From Pseudomonadales bacterium (GTDB taxonomy: Bacteria; Pseudomonadota; Gammaproteobacteria; Pseudomonadales; Alcanivoracaceae), in assembly GCA_022360555.1 (NCBI GenBank), contig JAKSCQ010000262.1, positions 1 through 33,846 on the forward strand: a stretch of 33,846 nucleotides of DNA, in the 5' to 3' direction. The notes under the pieces were generated by a model, which ran no database searches, had not been told where the DNA came from, and saw only the letters and a list, made by a program, of their open reading frames with translations. A program made the position numbers and the translations under genes. Below, one piece after another: positions 8,801-17,172 of this stretch (its first letter is position 1; the number at the start of each line of letters is the position of its first letter).

Positions 8801-9663
8801 ATACTTTCCCCAGCCAGAATAGCAGCCCTACCCCTCTCTGCTATACGACCAGTATCAATATCGCGTGATACAGCAGCGGCACTCACGCTTTGCTTTAAAT
8901 CCTTGGAGGTTGATTCCAGGTCGAAATCATTCTTAGCAAGGGCATCTTGGAAATCAATTACATCCGCACGCATATCATCTTCAATTTGCCTCTGCAGAGC
9001 TTGGTACTCAGCAGGGTTAGAGCGCCTAAATGCAGCGGCACCAGCAGCGCCCAATGCGCCAGCAAGTAATGTACCACCAGCAACTGTATATAAGCTTTCC
9101 TCCTTTGTGCGAAGGAACTGGTTTGTTTGTAGCACCGTCTCTTGCAAGCCAATAGCAGCACCTGCACTACCGGCAAACACAGCAGCCTTTCCAACCACAC
9201 TGGCAACCTTTGCCACACCAAGAACAGGAATTAAAGACGTTGGGCTTAATACCCCTGCAGCAATATCAGCAAGAAGACCCATAGTGCCAGCACGGCGCTG
9301 TATATCAATGTCTCGTTCTTCACGGTCTAACCTCTCCTTTAGGAAGTTCGAGTGCTCCCTATTTTGAGCAAGCGCAAGAATGCCAGCCTTACTCTCATAG
9401 CCCTTAAGATTGTCCTCAGAGAGGGGATCAAAGGCATCATCATACGCCCAGTAGTTAGCGCTGTCGCTAATAGCTTCATACGCATTATAAACATCAGACT
9501 CACGGCGTATCGATGCACCGAATATTTCAGATGTAGTAGGCTCAGCCGCAACCACACCAGTTGTTACACGGCCAGTTCTATCGGGCTGTGGGGCAAACCC
9601 GGCAATTGGCGTTGGCGTAGCACCCAACCTTTGCGCCGCTTCTTGCTCATCTAAAAGGGGCAT
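5833..9663 (-). CDS. Internal virion/DNA-ejection protein, T7 gp16-like
   Basis: A 1276-residue protein, close in size to T7 gp16 (about 1300) and in the same position after gp14- and gp15-like genes. Such proteins leave the head first and extend a channel across the host envelope for DNA entry. Residues about 126-175 and 190-212 are Gly/Ala-rich hydrophobic helices that could insert into a membrane. The rest is largely charged helix, with another hydrophobic zone near residue 900. The N-terminus shows no lytic transglycosylase motif of the kind that opens T7 gp16, so peptidoglycan cleavage, if any, must come from elsewhere. The gene overlaps the end of the gp15-like gene by 17 bases and has AGGA about six bases before its ATG. 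The assignment rests on size, order and composition. Confidence 0.8.
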   Translation of the reverse strand: MPLLDEQEAAQRLGATPTPIAGFAPQPDRTGRVTTGVVAAEPTTSEIFGASIRRESDVYNAYEAISDSANYWAYDDAFDPLSEDNLKGYESKAGILALAQNREHSNFLKERLDREERDIDIQRRAGTMGLLADIAAGVLSPTSLIPVLGVAKVASVVGKAAVFAGSAGAAIGLQETVLQTNQFLRTKEESLYTVAGGTLLAGALGAAGAAAFRRSNPAEYQALQRQIEDDMRADVIDFQDALAKNDFDLESTSKDLKQSVSAAAVSRDIDTGRIAERGRAAILAGESIKDAAKMEKVLGKVTPLLRALQSPYLQSRIIMQKLINNPLQVSKNANFEATEQSVEQLRELYTADYLRTQQKATDFYKKYKQDSAKRGLPSMPLTQSDVLNKVRKKMGRTVPESSFMDEVGKAVRRNGEHPNEFISKSAKEYRKMFDRMGDEAVRAGIWKELPNRKTAESYFSRMFDTEKIVENRNEFDATVRDWVRGQVEESVGRTNAKYERIRSNIQSEIDSLEVNKFRKASFLQEQAEIEGGQLGLTVDDIKASLEILAEGKPRKPKTMLKAIAEGGGIDIDDWTRVIGRQTDDVTEWNKANRRRLTNERIEGGRDLDDIAVDMWERGYFPANAERPTVDELVEAIDDELRGLGERVRIGDEDALNDFYYFKDVEDTINQLGIKPKDYARGQILLTEPRLKEFREKVVELSSKQSTARQERLRTKLARINAKQEDELEIINEMGVDDYTDEVVGQITDNILGLDKVSPEFKFDIAERGVLKGQKFLIPDENVERFLINDASIVAERYARTMGTDVELMNKFGTLELAEIIKPITREFKEQTADLTGDAATKARKQFDRDIKDVEGVYQLLRGTYPGNMYSKDDFWSQLGRTTLAFNYIRLLGGVAISSIPDVGKQIAYNGFLNFYRDGFKPFAKSLPKIIRGIRPEELEELKFAGVTIQHLTNSRAMTFADLGHRYGRQNNFERFIDSSTKVFSRATGIVDWNNAMEAMAGLMSQRRILKNVRAIAKGEDIGKREKEYLSALGLGKNEIDRLSIEVGKHARNAEDGFIKANTQNWTDADAIKLFRGALKKDVESVVIQRELGDVPLLANTAAGQLMLQFKSFIFATMNKTFLTALQRRDAAVLQGISTMVALGSMTYVIKMLEAGKEPDLSPENLITQGVDRSGILNVFMEVNNVAEKVGIPGLHSLSGAAAPSRYYSRSLDEALLGPTIGTISNVGRGIYSVASSEELSDSDRRNLRKLMPYNNLFYLRWLMQTADADTRKHFGY

Positions 9664-11461
9664 ACTTTTCCTGCTTTTCCATTAAATCTATGAACCAACC
9701 TTGACCATCATTGATAGATCTGCGCTTCTTGCGCAACTCAAGCCTTCTACCCTCTAAAGCTTTCTCTTGATCCCACATAAAACGGCCAACATATTCAGGA
9801 AACTCCTCGTCGCCAGTAACGATAAATATGCCATAGCTAGGAGCAATGCCTCGCTGAACCTCTTCTTGTGTCGTTCCATCAGCAACAACACGAAGCTGCT
9901 CATAATTTACCTCTTTATTAAGCTCCGTAGATATAGCCTCTTCCAGCTGTCCTCGCATCCACACGTGATTTAAGTCCTCGTCTACCGTCTGGAAAAGTGC
10001 ATGGCTGTAGAAGCTCTCAGGTGGATAATCTGTCACATACTCATCGTCGTTTGTGATTCGGCTGACACCATGATTTTTTCTAAACACCTCTTCCGCGCGC
10101 TTCTGAGCCACATCCTTATTACCCGTCATTAGGTAATAGCTCTCATATAGATCGCGATATTTAGCTTCATATGCAATCTGCTTACCAGGAACATCAAGAA
10201 TATCTGGTTCAAACGCAAAGATACCCGGATCAAACATATCTGCTATATCAATCTCAGGCTTAGCGTCACCTGATTTTAGCTCTTCCTTGCGCACACTAAG
10301 CACAGCAGGGTTCTCAGGATTAATGCTAGCTTGCACGATATTAAGTGCATCCTGCTCAGGAACGCCGTCAGTCTTTAGTGTGTCGTACATAACAGCTTCA
10401 GTAATCTGCTTGTCATTAAGACCTGTAGTGGTTCTAACAATAGCTGGGTTTTTCTTGTTAAGGTCAGCAATAAACTGGTAGGCTAAGTCCTTACTTGCCC
10501 CCTCTTGCCCAACATAAGCAGCCCTTACATAACCAGCCATAGTTTCAGGCAACACGCCCGTTGTATTTGTTAGGTTCATGGCCTGTGTCATTGCAATAGA
10601 TTGCTGAACAGGATCGCCAGAGAACAGTGCGGGCTCAATATTGTTCTGAAACACCCGATCCACACCGGCCCTAAACTCTTTACTCTTAGGGTCAACAAAG
10701 TCACTCTTGCCCTCAAGGTACTTAATAACGTCATTATCTACAGCAGTTTCCCTCTTCTGCCTAGCAAGCGCATCTCTATACGCACCTATATCATCCGCCG
10801 TAAGCTCTTTGTTGTACTTCTTATCCGCAATAAGGCGACCAACTTCACCAAGATCACCCTGCTCAAACAGGTAATCAAGCCTTGCCTTCTTTGTGGCATA
10901 AACACCCTGCTCTCTTAACTCACGCTCACGGCTAGGACTTAAGAAGCTAGCAGAGCGCTGACTTGCCTCATTGATCATACGAAGACCCTGCTCATCACTC
11001 ATGCCGTTACGAACAGCACCGGCAATATCATCCATAGAGCTCGTAAGGTCATTAATGCGGCCAGCCTGTACCTCTCTCGCTTGGTTAGCTACTGCACGCT
11101 TACCATAAGCAGAGTTCATGCGCTGGAATGTTTCATCAAGATCTATCTTAGCAAAGTCATTGGGCGCACCTGCCAGCAGCTCGTTGCGCTTTGTCTTATA
11201 CTTATCAAAGAATATCTGGCTAATTTGCTCCGGACTCTCAGCCTCTACAGTTGCCTGCTCCAGCGCCTCTTGACCAAACATATCTAATTCAGTTTGAGCC
11301 TTAGCGTTATATGCATCTGCGTCCCTGCGCTCTTTCTGCTCAAGCAATTGACCCACGCCAGCCGCAAGGCCGCCAACCTGCGCAAGTGGATCGGTGCGCT
11401 GCACAACATCCTCACGACCAAGACTTACACTAGCAAAGTTTAAATCTCTTACCTTTACCAT
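9647..11461 (-). CDS. Internal virion protein, T7 gp15-like
   Basis: A 604-residue mostly helical, charged, soluble protein (T7 gp15 is about 750). It sits between the gp14-like and gp16-like genes, which is the T7 order of ejection proteins. N-terminal residues about 20-60 include a likely coil (LAAGVGQLLEQKERRDADAY) and the middle is rich in Asp/Glu/Lys and Ala. Its start ATG shares bases with the upstream stop (TAATG). It should form the periplasmic tube section of the ejection channel together with its neighbours. No enzymatic motif is visible. Confidence 0.8.
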   Translation of the reverse strand: MVKVRDLNFASVSLGREDVVQRTDPLAQVGGLAAGVGQLLEQKERRDADAYNAKAQTELDMFGQEALEQATVEAESPEQISQIFFDKYKTKRNELLAGAPNDFAKIDLDETFQRMNSAYGKRAVANQAREVQAGRINDLTSSMDDIAGAVRNGMSDEQGLRMINEASQRSASFLSPSRERELREQGVYATKKARLDYLFEQGDLGEVGRLIADKKYNKELTADDIGAYRDALARQKRETAVDNDVIKYLEGKSDFVDPKSKEFRAGVDRVFQNNIEPALFSGDPVQQSIAMTQAMNLTNTTGVLPETMAGYVRAAYVGQEGASKDLAYQFIADLNKKNPAIVRTTTGLNDKQITEAVMYDTLKTDGVPEQDALNIVQASINPENPAVLSVRKEELKSGDAKPEIDIADMFDPGIFAFEPDILDVPGKQIAYEAKYRDLYESYYLMTGNKDVAQKRAEEVFRKNHGVSRITNDDEYVTDYPPESFYSHALFQTVDEDLNHVWMRGQLEEAISTELNKEVNYEQLRVVADGTTQEEVQRGIAPSYGIFIVTGDEEFPEYVGRFMWDQEKALEGRRLELRKKRRSINDGQGWFIDLMEKQEKYAPFR

Positions 11462-11931
11462 TAATCCGCTAAGCTCCCGCCAGTTGTACGTGAAATTCTC
11501 TCAAGTGCCTCCTGCCTTTGGCGACTCTGCTCGAACAGGCCACCAACCTGCAAGCCAGAGCGAAGTAATCCTGACTGTCCTCTCCTTACAGCTTCAGCTC
11601 CCCTCTGTATCTCGCCTTCTGCCTCTATGTTGCCCTGCTGCTGAATGCTAAATAGCTGCAATTCATCCTGCTCTATCTGCTCTTCAATGAGCCTCTTGGC
11701 CGATCCAGTAATACGAACACCCGCTTTAGCAAACGCAGCCCTTGTCGCACCCCTACGCCGCTCTTGCGCCTGCTTGGTTTGCTCCTGCTTAATCTTGCTT
11801 TCTGCCAGAATCCGGCCGGCATTACGACCACGCGCCTCAGCCTCAGCCTCACCAGCCCTTGCCGCACCAATGCCCTGCAATGCAGTACCAGCAACTTGTG
11901 CTATAAAAAACGCTTCAGGCCCAAGGCACAT
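11461..11931 (-). CDS. Internal virion protein, T7 gp14-like
   Basis: A 156-residue protein starting MCLGPEAFFIAQ. It shares the MC start, the Ala/Gly-rich N-terminal hydrophobic stretch and the following long charged helix of T7 gp14. The segment AAFAKAGVRITGSAKRLIEE matches the gp14-type turn between two helices. Gp14-type proteins form the outer-membrane pore of the ejection apparatus. The ATG overlaps the gp12-like stop (TGATG) and its own stop overlaps the next start, so the three ejection proteins are tightly coupled. Confidence 0.8.
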   Translation of the reverse strand: MCLGPEAFFIAQVAGTALQGIGAARAGEAEAEARGRNAGRILAESKIKQEQTKQAQERRRGATRAAFAKAGVRITGSAKRLIEEQIEQDELQLFSIQQQGNIEAEGEIQRGAEAVRRGQSGLLRSGLQVGGLFEQSRQRQEALERISRTTGGSLAD

Positions 11932-14174
11932 CAGTTAGCCTCCACTTGTAATCTTGCCATGAGGGAAACAACCGTACAAGGCAAGGGTAAATTACTACGT
12001 ATATATACCGTCGCAGCGCGAGTCCAATTTCCATTGAATGGTATCTTTAACTCGTCAGGGTATTCTAACCCAAATTTCGGAACAGCGGTATCCATATTAT
12101 CGCTTGTTGACCTGAAGGGAACAGTCTCCAAGTTATTGACATCACGGCCAACCTGCAGCCCAACCGTCTCAGAAAGAATGAGCACAATCTCATCAATGCG
12201 TGCCCTAATCGTTTGTGACGTTCCGCCTGTTTGCTGTAATGGCACATCAATGGGCATAATCTCTAAATCAGCATTATATTCGTGGCCAACAATAGCTTCT
12301 TCAAATGCAGGCTTACTACTAGGAACCGTTACACTACCACCCGATACAACAAAATCACCATAATACGCATTATCACCAAGCAACCCAACTGTCTCACCCT
12401 CTAGGTGATCTAGCCCAGTTACCGTGCGCGTAGCAGCCCCGTCATACACAATAGAGCTATCCATATACACATCATACGTAGACTGATCTACCTGCTCTAC
12501 ATACCGCCTTGTAGCCCCGTTAATGGTGCGCTCAATAACCAAGTAAACTTCATCTTCACCCGTCGTATTGGGTGCGGTGCTTACAGACTCAATATCGCCA
12601 TTTACCGTAAACTCATACCAGCCAGCAATAGACTGCGTAGTATCGCGGCTAAGTAACTTCAAATCCCCTCCGCTTGGCATAATCGCTGTATTATCTGGCT
12701 GCTCAACAGTAGCTAAATACTGGATGTCTGTGCCCAATATATCAGGATTAAAATCATTAAGGTCAGTACTACGATACTTCAGCAAGATGTCATCATACTG
12801 CGTCTCATATAGGGACTTATTACTGTTATGTAAGTAGATAACCTGGTTGTTAATCTTTGCACCTTGCACGCTACTAGCCCCGTAAGAGCTACCAACCCTT
12901 GCACGCGGCGTGATAGTGGTGTCAGTAATGTCAAAGCGAATAAAGCTTAGGCCGCCAAGTGTACCCCCAACAAGGAAATCACCATCGCTGGTTAGCCATT
13001 GTATGTCGTTAATTTGACCAACAAGATCGAATATTAAGCCGTCATCTGCACTAGCGTCATCGATGTCGTAGTTCTCATACGCCCCGCCGGTAGTAGACCC
13101 AACCACAACAAGCGGCCTTTCATCTACGCCGCCCCAGAACAACCTACTCTCATGGAAAGCCACAGCCTTGGGATAACCCTTAACGCCCGACCACGTAGCT
13201 TCTTTCCAGTTGGTGCTAGCAGTAGTAGTTACAGGTGTTAGGTCTGTCTGATTGGTAAAGGTGGCTACGGTAGAACTTGAAAAGCTAGCCATACGAGCAT
13301 AGCCAATAATAGACTGATCATCGTGCTTAGCAATAGCCCACACAGAACCAACATGCGCCGATTGGAAGATGCCAGAGCTTGCTGTCCAAGTGCTGGTGCC
13401 TCCCTTCGTAAGCGTTGCTGATAGCGTGATTGTTGTTCCCGTTTCATTGAAGTCCTCAACTGGGCCAAGTTGATTATCTAGGTCAGATATTGTCCAGGAT
13501 GTTGCTGAACTTCTAACCAATTTCTGTGGGCGTACAGATTTACCCCCAGCTGCAATATACATGATATCACCCAATTGGTCATACTTTAAATTGGATAGAT
13601 CGGAAGTGCTGTATGGGGAGGCTATCTCATACACCCTCTTGGCAGTGCCACCAGTAACATACGCAGAAAAAGCTGTGCCATCTATGTTGTTTCCATCAAT
13701 ATCTGTTAGCTCAAATGTGTTAGCCGTAACATTAGCAACCCTATAACGCTTATCATTAAGCTCTATCATGCCCTCAACGGATTCAATTCTCACCTCGTCG
13801 CCGTTACTGTATCCATGCCCAGTGATAGTAACTACAACAGGATTGGCTTGCGTAGCCGCCGTAATGCTCTGCGTAGCCTCAAATACACTATCGCCATTCT
13901 GGAAGAATCTAATATAGCCATTACCAAACTCTAAATGGAATGATGTGGTGGCGCTGAACTTAAATGGAATAAGGCGACTAGCAACAGAGCTATCTTTTGT
14001 CTCAGCAATGAACCGTGTACCCTTTCGCTTTATAGCTGGGCCTTGTACCGTTGGCCTAAAGTTCTTCATTACCTTTGCGCCAGCTCTGTAGAAAGCAGCA
14101 TCCCTACGCGCACGGAGGGTCTTACCCAGCAATCCAAAATTAAACTGTTCTTGGTTGTAATATACTCTCGCCAT
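11931..14174 (-). CDS. Tail tubular protein B (nozzle), T7 gp12-like
   Basis: A 747-residue beta-rich protein (T7 gp12 is 794). The N-terminus has the family pattern of a repeated structural protein: QEQFNFGLLGKTLRARRD, then KNFRPTVQGPAIKRKGTRFI with the RPTVQG/G-T-F core, and FSATTSFHLEFGNGYIRFF. It should form the tail nozzle below the gp11-like adaptor and close the channel until adsorption. The start directly follows the stop of the gp11-like gene (TAGATG). Order, length and N-terminal motifs agree. Confidence 0.88.
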   Translation of the reverse strand: MARVYYNQEQFNFGLLGKTLRARRDAAFYRAGAKVMKNFRPTVQGPAIKRKGTRFIAETKDSSVASRLIPFKFSATTSFHLEFGNGYIRFFQNGDSVFEATQSITAATQANPVVVTITGHGYSNGDEVRIESVEGMIELNDKRYRVANVTANTFELTDIDGNNIDGTAFSAYVTGGTAKRVYEIASPYSTSDLSNLKYDQLGDIMYIAAGGKSVRPQKLVRSSATSWTISDLDNQLGPVEDFNETGTTITLSATLTKGGTSTWTASSGIFQSAHVGSVWAIAKHDDQSIIGYARMASFSSSTVATFTNQTDLTPVTTTASTNWKEATWSGVKGYPKAVAFHESRLFWGGVDERPLVVVGSTTGGAYENYDIDDASADDGLIFDLVGQINDIQWLTSDGDFLVGGTLGGLSFIRFDITDTTITPRARVGSSYGASSVQGAKINNQVIYLHNSNKSLYETQYDDILLKYRSTDLNDFNPDILGTDIQYLATVEQPDNTAIMPSGGDLKLLSRDTTQSIAGWYEFTVNGDIESVSTAPNTTGEDEVYLVIERTINGATRRYVEQVDQSTYDVYMDSSIVYDGAATRTVTGLDHLEGETVGLLGDNAYYGDFVVSGGSVTVPSSKPAFEEAIVGHEYNADLEIMPIDVPLQQTGGTSQTIRARIDEIVLILSETVGLQVGRDVNNLETVPFRSTSDNMDTAVPKFGLEYPDELKIPFNGNWTRAATVYIRSNLPLPCTVVSLMARLQVEAN

Positions 14175-14807
14175 CTAGAAGTACTCCGACAAGAAGCCGC
14201 TAACCTCAAGCCTATTAAATACACCCTGTTGGCTATCAATAGACTGATACTCAGCAAGCTCTCGCTCAAAGATTTGAAGCTGGGTGTCTCTTTCGCCCCT
14301 GGAGCCAGTTAACCTAAATGCAATCTTTACAGCTATCCACCTAGCAAGCAGCTCAACAAATGTGGCGCTAAATTGCTGCGTATCTTCTATGTCAGCTACA
14401 TATACCAGGTTTACATTATCATCATAGCTTAGAAGCTTCTTGCCCTCTATGCGATACTTATCCACGCCTCCATAGCTAGGCACATCATGTACATATAGAT
14501 TACTGTTTACCACCTGAGACGTTCCCGACTGGAACTGCTCTTCTAGTCCCGTCATTACCGAGTACAGGAAGTCAGCAGGTAGTGTAAATTCATTTCCGTA
14601 GTTAAATGCGGGTGTAGATGCGTCCTTGTTTAGAGCAACCCTCTTAATAGCAAAGTTCCACAGGTGCATTTGAAGCAGCGACCTGCGGCAAGATTCATAG
14701 CGCAATTTACATTCGTTAGCGCTGGTAGTCTTTTCATTCAGGGAAGTAATGGTGTCTGCACCTAGTTCCTGTAATGCATAATTGCAAATATCTACCTTAG
14801 ATACCAT
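14175..14807 (-). CDS. Tail tubular protein A (adaptor), T7 gp11-like
   Basis: A 210-residue protein starting MVSKVDICNYALQELGAD, the typical opening of gp11/gp4-type head-to-tail adaptors. It continues with ECKLRYESCRRSLLQMHLWN and an L-P-ADFL motif (FTLPADFLYSV). T7 gp11 is 196 residues. It forms a ring between portal and nozzle. It lies directly upstream of the nozzle gene and follows a non-coding gap of 72 bases containing a strong hairpin. Confidence 0.88.
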   Translation of the reverse strand: MVSKVDICNYALQELGADTITSLNEKTTSANECKLRYESCRRSLLQMHLWNFAIKRVALNKDASTPAFNYGNEFTLPADFLYSVMTGLEEQFQSGTSQVVNSNLYVHDVPSYGGVDKYRIEGKKLLSYDDNVNLVYVADIEDTQQFSATFVELLARWIAVKIAFRLTGSRGERDTQLQIFERELAEYQSIDSQQGVFNRLEVSGFLSEYF

Positions 14808-14827
14808 AACGCCATTCCTTAAATAAC

Positions 14828-14872
14828 CCTCTAGGGTGAGGCAGGGGAGTAACTACCCACCCCACCCAGAGG
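14828..14872 (-). terminator. Strong hairpin between decoration and adaptor genes
   Basis: In the minus-strand transcript CCTCTGGGTG (14872-14863) pairs with CACCCTAGAGG (14838-14828), with a single bulged T. Inner G-rich and C-rich tracts can extend it. Only a short weak U stretch (GTTATTT) follows, so it is more likely a partial terminator or an mRNA processing or stability element than a full stop. It would lower expression of tail genes relative to capsid genes. Confidence 0.5.
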
Positions 14873-14879
14873 AGTAGTG

Positions 14880-15368
14880 TTAACCTTTTTTAGCAACAAG
14901 TGCGTGTACTGTAATTGTACCCGCCGCAGAACCAACCGTGTTGGCAGTGATAGCTACGTCATATTGCTTTTGTGGGTTCTCTGTAACGCCGCTTACTAGA
15001 TCCCAAACAGGCAGATTAAGCTCTGCGATGTCAGGAGCGGTAAGAACGTTAGTCTTGTCACCTGCAGATGCAACGCTGATACCATCAGCAAATACATCCT
15101 TATCAACAACAGCACCGTCAGTAGTGATATCGTAAAGGCCGATATCGTAGTCAGAGCCGCCAGTGATAGCGTCGTTAGATAGCTCAAGTGAATAAATCAC
15201 ATCAGAGCTATTGATGCGGAACAAGCGATAGATAGAGCCGTTGTCATCCGCAGCAGCTACTTCAAAAGTAACTACATAAGGAACAAGCTCAGACCCACCA
15301 TTTACATGTGAATCAAGAAGTTCGCCATTAGCAAAGTTCGTTGTAACATATTTATTTTCTACAGCCAT
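14880..15368 (-). CDS. Probable head decoration protein
   Basis: A 162-residue acidic beta-rich protein directly downstream of the major capsid gene. A consensus-like ribosome site (TAGGAG) precedes its ATG. It has many Asp, Thr and Val residues and no Cys; SDVIYSLELSNDAITGGSDY is typical of its composition. Proteins of this size and position in podovirus head modules are usually capsid-stabilising (decoration) proteins or closely associated virion proteins. I recognise no specific family, so the role is from context. Confidence 0.6.
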   Translation of the reverse strand: MAVENKYVTTNFANGELLDSHVNGGSELVPYVVTFEVAAADDNGSIYRLFRINSSDVIYSLELSNDAITGGSDYDIGLYDITTDGAVVDKDVFADGISVASAGDKTNVLTAPDIAELNLPVWDLVSGVTENPQKQYDVAITANTVGSAAGTITVHALVAKKG

Positions 15369-15383
15369 TAGTCATATCTCCTA

Positions 15384-16283
15384 TTAGCTATTAGTTACAT
15401 CGATTTTACATACTTTCGCTGGCTCTGTACGAAGAGCACCAAGGCGGAAGATAGCTTTAACTTGCTTAGAATCAACAAGGTCGTAACGAGGTTCTACGCG
15501 AACATCGATTTCACTGTTGATACCCGTGCAAAGGCCATCATGCGCCGCAGCAAAGCATGTACGAACAGATCCTGAAGTACCCAGGATTGCTGTGTCATCG
15601 TTAGGATCTGATGGGAATACAACCACATCCATACCAAGGATGTTAGTTACCTTACCACTGTCAACCACATAGTCTGTACGACGATAGTCAGTAGAGATAA
15701 CTTCTACTTGATCCATCAACGTAGAGTGCTCAACATCAGAGATGTAAAGCGTGATCTTCTCATCAGCGTGTAGACCAACACCCTTAGACAGGAACTTTTG
15801 CTTAACCTCACGAAGCTTGTCGTAAGTCAAACCAGAACCAGCCGTTACAGTTAGGCCGTTCTCACCAGAGAAAGTAGTTGTTGTAGTTAGGTTCTCACCA
15901 GTTAAAACATCACCGATTGCAGCTTCAGCGTTTACGCGGTCGAACTTACGAGCCATCATAGCAGCTAATGCCTGTACATATGGTGACTGCAAGTCAATTA
16001 AGCTTTGCAGATCATCATTGTGATCAAACAGGAATGTCTTAGTGAAAGATTGAACTAATGCACCACGGCGTTCGTGCTTAGGTGAAGCCGCAGTAACTTG
16101 TTGGTGACGTGCAGTGATAATGTCTGCATCGCCTGCGGAAGCAAGATTTTGATAGTCAAACTTCTTGCCGTTTACTGGCTTAATAATAGTACGCCCACGC
16201 ATGAAAGACTCTTTCTGTTGAGCCTCATGGTTTACCATATCGGTAAACTGGGTGACTAAAGCCTGATTCAAAGTGTCAGCCAT
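15384..16283 (-). CDS. Major capsid protein
   Basis: A 299-residue protein with the layout of podovirus capsid proteins of the BPP-1-like type (HK97 fold expected). An N-terminal helix (LNQALVTQFTDMVNHEAQQK) comes first. An E-loop-like region (RTIIKPVNGKKFDYQNLASA) follows. A long helix sits near residues 140-170 (LTYDKLREVKQKFLS). The C-terminal segment is SKQVKAIFRLGALRTEPAKV. It is preceded by scaffold and followed by a probable decoration gene, the usual order. The ribosome site GGAGG seven bases before the ATG and an upstream promoter-like sequence fit high expression. Identity is strong from context and pattern, though the fold itself cannot be seen. Confidence 0.88.
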   Translation of the reverse strand: MADTLNQALVTQFTDMVNHEAQQKESFMRGRTIIKPVNGKKFDYQNLASAGDADIITARHQQVTAASPKHERRGALVQSFTKTFLFDHNDDLQSLIDLQSPYVQALAAMMARKFDRVNAEAAIGDVLTGENLTTTTTFSGENGLTVTAGSGLTYDKLREVKQKFLSKGVGLHADEKITLYISDVEHSTLMDQVEVISTDYRRTDYVVDSGKVTNILGMDVVVFPSDPNDDTAILGTSGSVRTCFAAAHDGLCTGINSEIDVRVEPRYDLVDSKQVKAIFRLGALRTEPAKVCKIDVTNS

Positions 16284-16438
16284 TGCTAACCCTCCATAAC
16301 TTTAAATTGAACAAAGATTATCTATTCAAGAAAAAGCTACCCGTTGTTAGTAACGGACTCATCTCTACAGGTTTAGAGCCACCCTGCATGGCTAAGGACT
16401 ACAAGATGTAGCTACCCTCGCTACTTGTTATACCATAT
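16284..16438 (-). other. Capsid mRNA leader with small hairpins
   Basis: This 155-base gap between scaffold and capsid genes holds no gene. The minus-strand RNA can form several short stems: CCGTT/AACGG (16356-16341) followed by GTAGCTTTTTCTT, AGCC/GGCT and CTCT/AGAG stems, and the palindrome GTAGCTAC. The first could act as a weak attenuator. Together with the promoter-like sequence at its upstream edge, the leader may set capsid dosage. Confidence 0.4.
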
Positions 16439-16455
16439 CTAGCCCTGGGCTGCAA
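16420..16455 (-). promoter_or_regulatory. Extended -10 promoter candidate for capsid gene
   Basis: On the minus strand TTGCAG (16455-16450) and TATAAC (16432-16427) are 17 bases apart, and TGG directly before the -10 gives an extended -10 element. The expected start is near 16420. The -35 is weak (3 of 6). It overlaps the scaffold stop and would add capsid transcripts. Confidence 0.4.
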
Positions 16456-17161
16456 GACCATACAAACGCTGTGCCTCTGCATGCTTTGCTTGTGCCTGCT
16501 TATACTGACCAGCACTGTGTAATCTGCGCGCCTCTGCCGCCATCTCTCTTGCTTTCTCAGCCATATTAACCGACTCAGCAGGACTAGGTGCATCACTTAC
16601 ACCATCAGGCTGTGTCGCAGCGGCAACTCTCTTCTCAATATCACCTATCTGCCTCTCCCACTCACCCATAAGCTCATTAAAAGGCATAGCAATAGTATTG
16701 ATTAACTCCTGGAATCCTTCAGAACTCATGCCATACTTATGTGCAACACCCGCAATGGCATCCAAGAAGTCATCGGTATAGTAGTCATCCTTACTACCAT
16801 CAGGTAGGTCAAACTCATACTTACCATCTTCTGGTCGGCCAATTGCATCAAGCAACTTCTCGCGGTACTCTTCTTTAGCTTCTTCGGTAGCACCCTCACC
16901 CGGATCAATTAGACCCTTCTTACCAATCAGTGAGTTTAAACCTTCTACCCACTTCTCATGCTTCTCAAAGCTATCCACATTATTCTTCTGTAGCATCTCT
17001 TTGTATGAATCACTGCGCCCATCAAGAAACTTATCAAAAGCATTCTCATCAACGTTAAGTGTTCCCGTTGCATCAGAAACCTTTACCTCTACTTGCGCGC
17101 CTTCTGGCTCGGCAGAAGCTGCGGGTGCATTATCAACATTATCATTAGCATCATTATCCAT
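16439..17161 (-). CDS. Scaffold (capsid assembly) protein
   Basis: A 240-residue highly acidic N-terminal and Ala/Glu-rich helical C-terminal protein. The order portal, small protein, scaffold, capsid is standard. Residues 1-50 are disordered and acidic. The middle has an IGRPEDGKYEFDLPDG motif seen in many phage scaffold or capsid-assembly proteins. Residues about 195-240 form an Ala-rich helix (EKAREMAAEARRLHSAGQYK) likely to contact the capsid. Scaffolds guide procapsid assembly and then leave. The ribosome site GGAGGG stands seven bases before the ATG. Confidence 0.85.
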   Translation of the reverse strand: MDNDANDNVDNAPAASAEPEGAQVEVKVSDATGTLNVDENAFDKFLDGRSDSYKEMLQKNNVDSFEKHEKWVEGLNSLIGKKGLIDPGEGATEEAKEEYREKLLDAIGRPEDGKYEFDLPDGSKDDYYTDDFLDAIAGVAHKYGMSSEGFQELINTIAMPFNELMGEWERQIGDIEKRVAAATQPDGVSDAPSPAESVNMAEKAREMAAEARRLHSAGQYKQAQAKHAEAQRLYGLAAQG

Positions 17162-17172
17162 GATATGCCCTC

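Noticed and set aside
8690-9367. A 225-codon plus-strand frame
   Set aside because: It is the antisense shadow of the gp16-like gene; no ribosome site and no recognisable protein features.
11764-12363. A 199-codon plus-strand frame
   Set aside because: Antisense to the gp14- and gp12-like genes, crosses two real genes, low plausibility.
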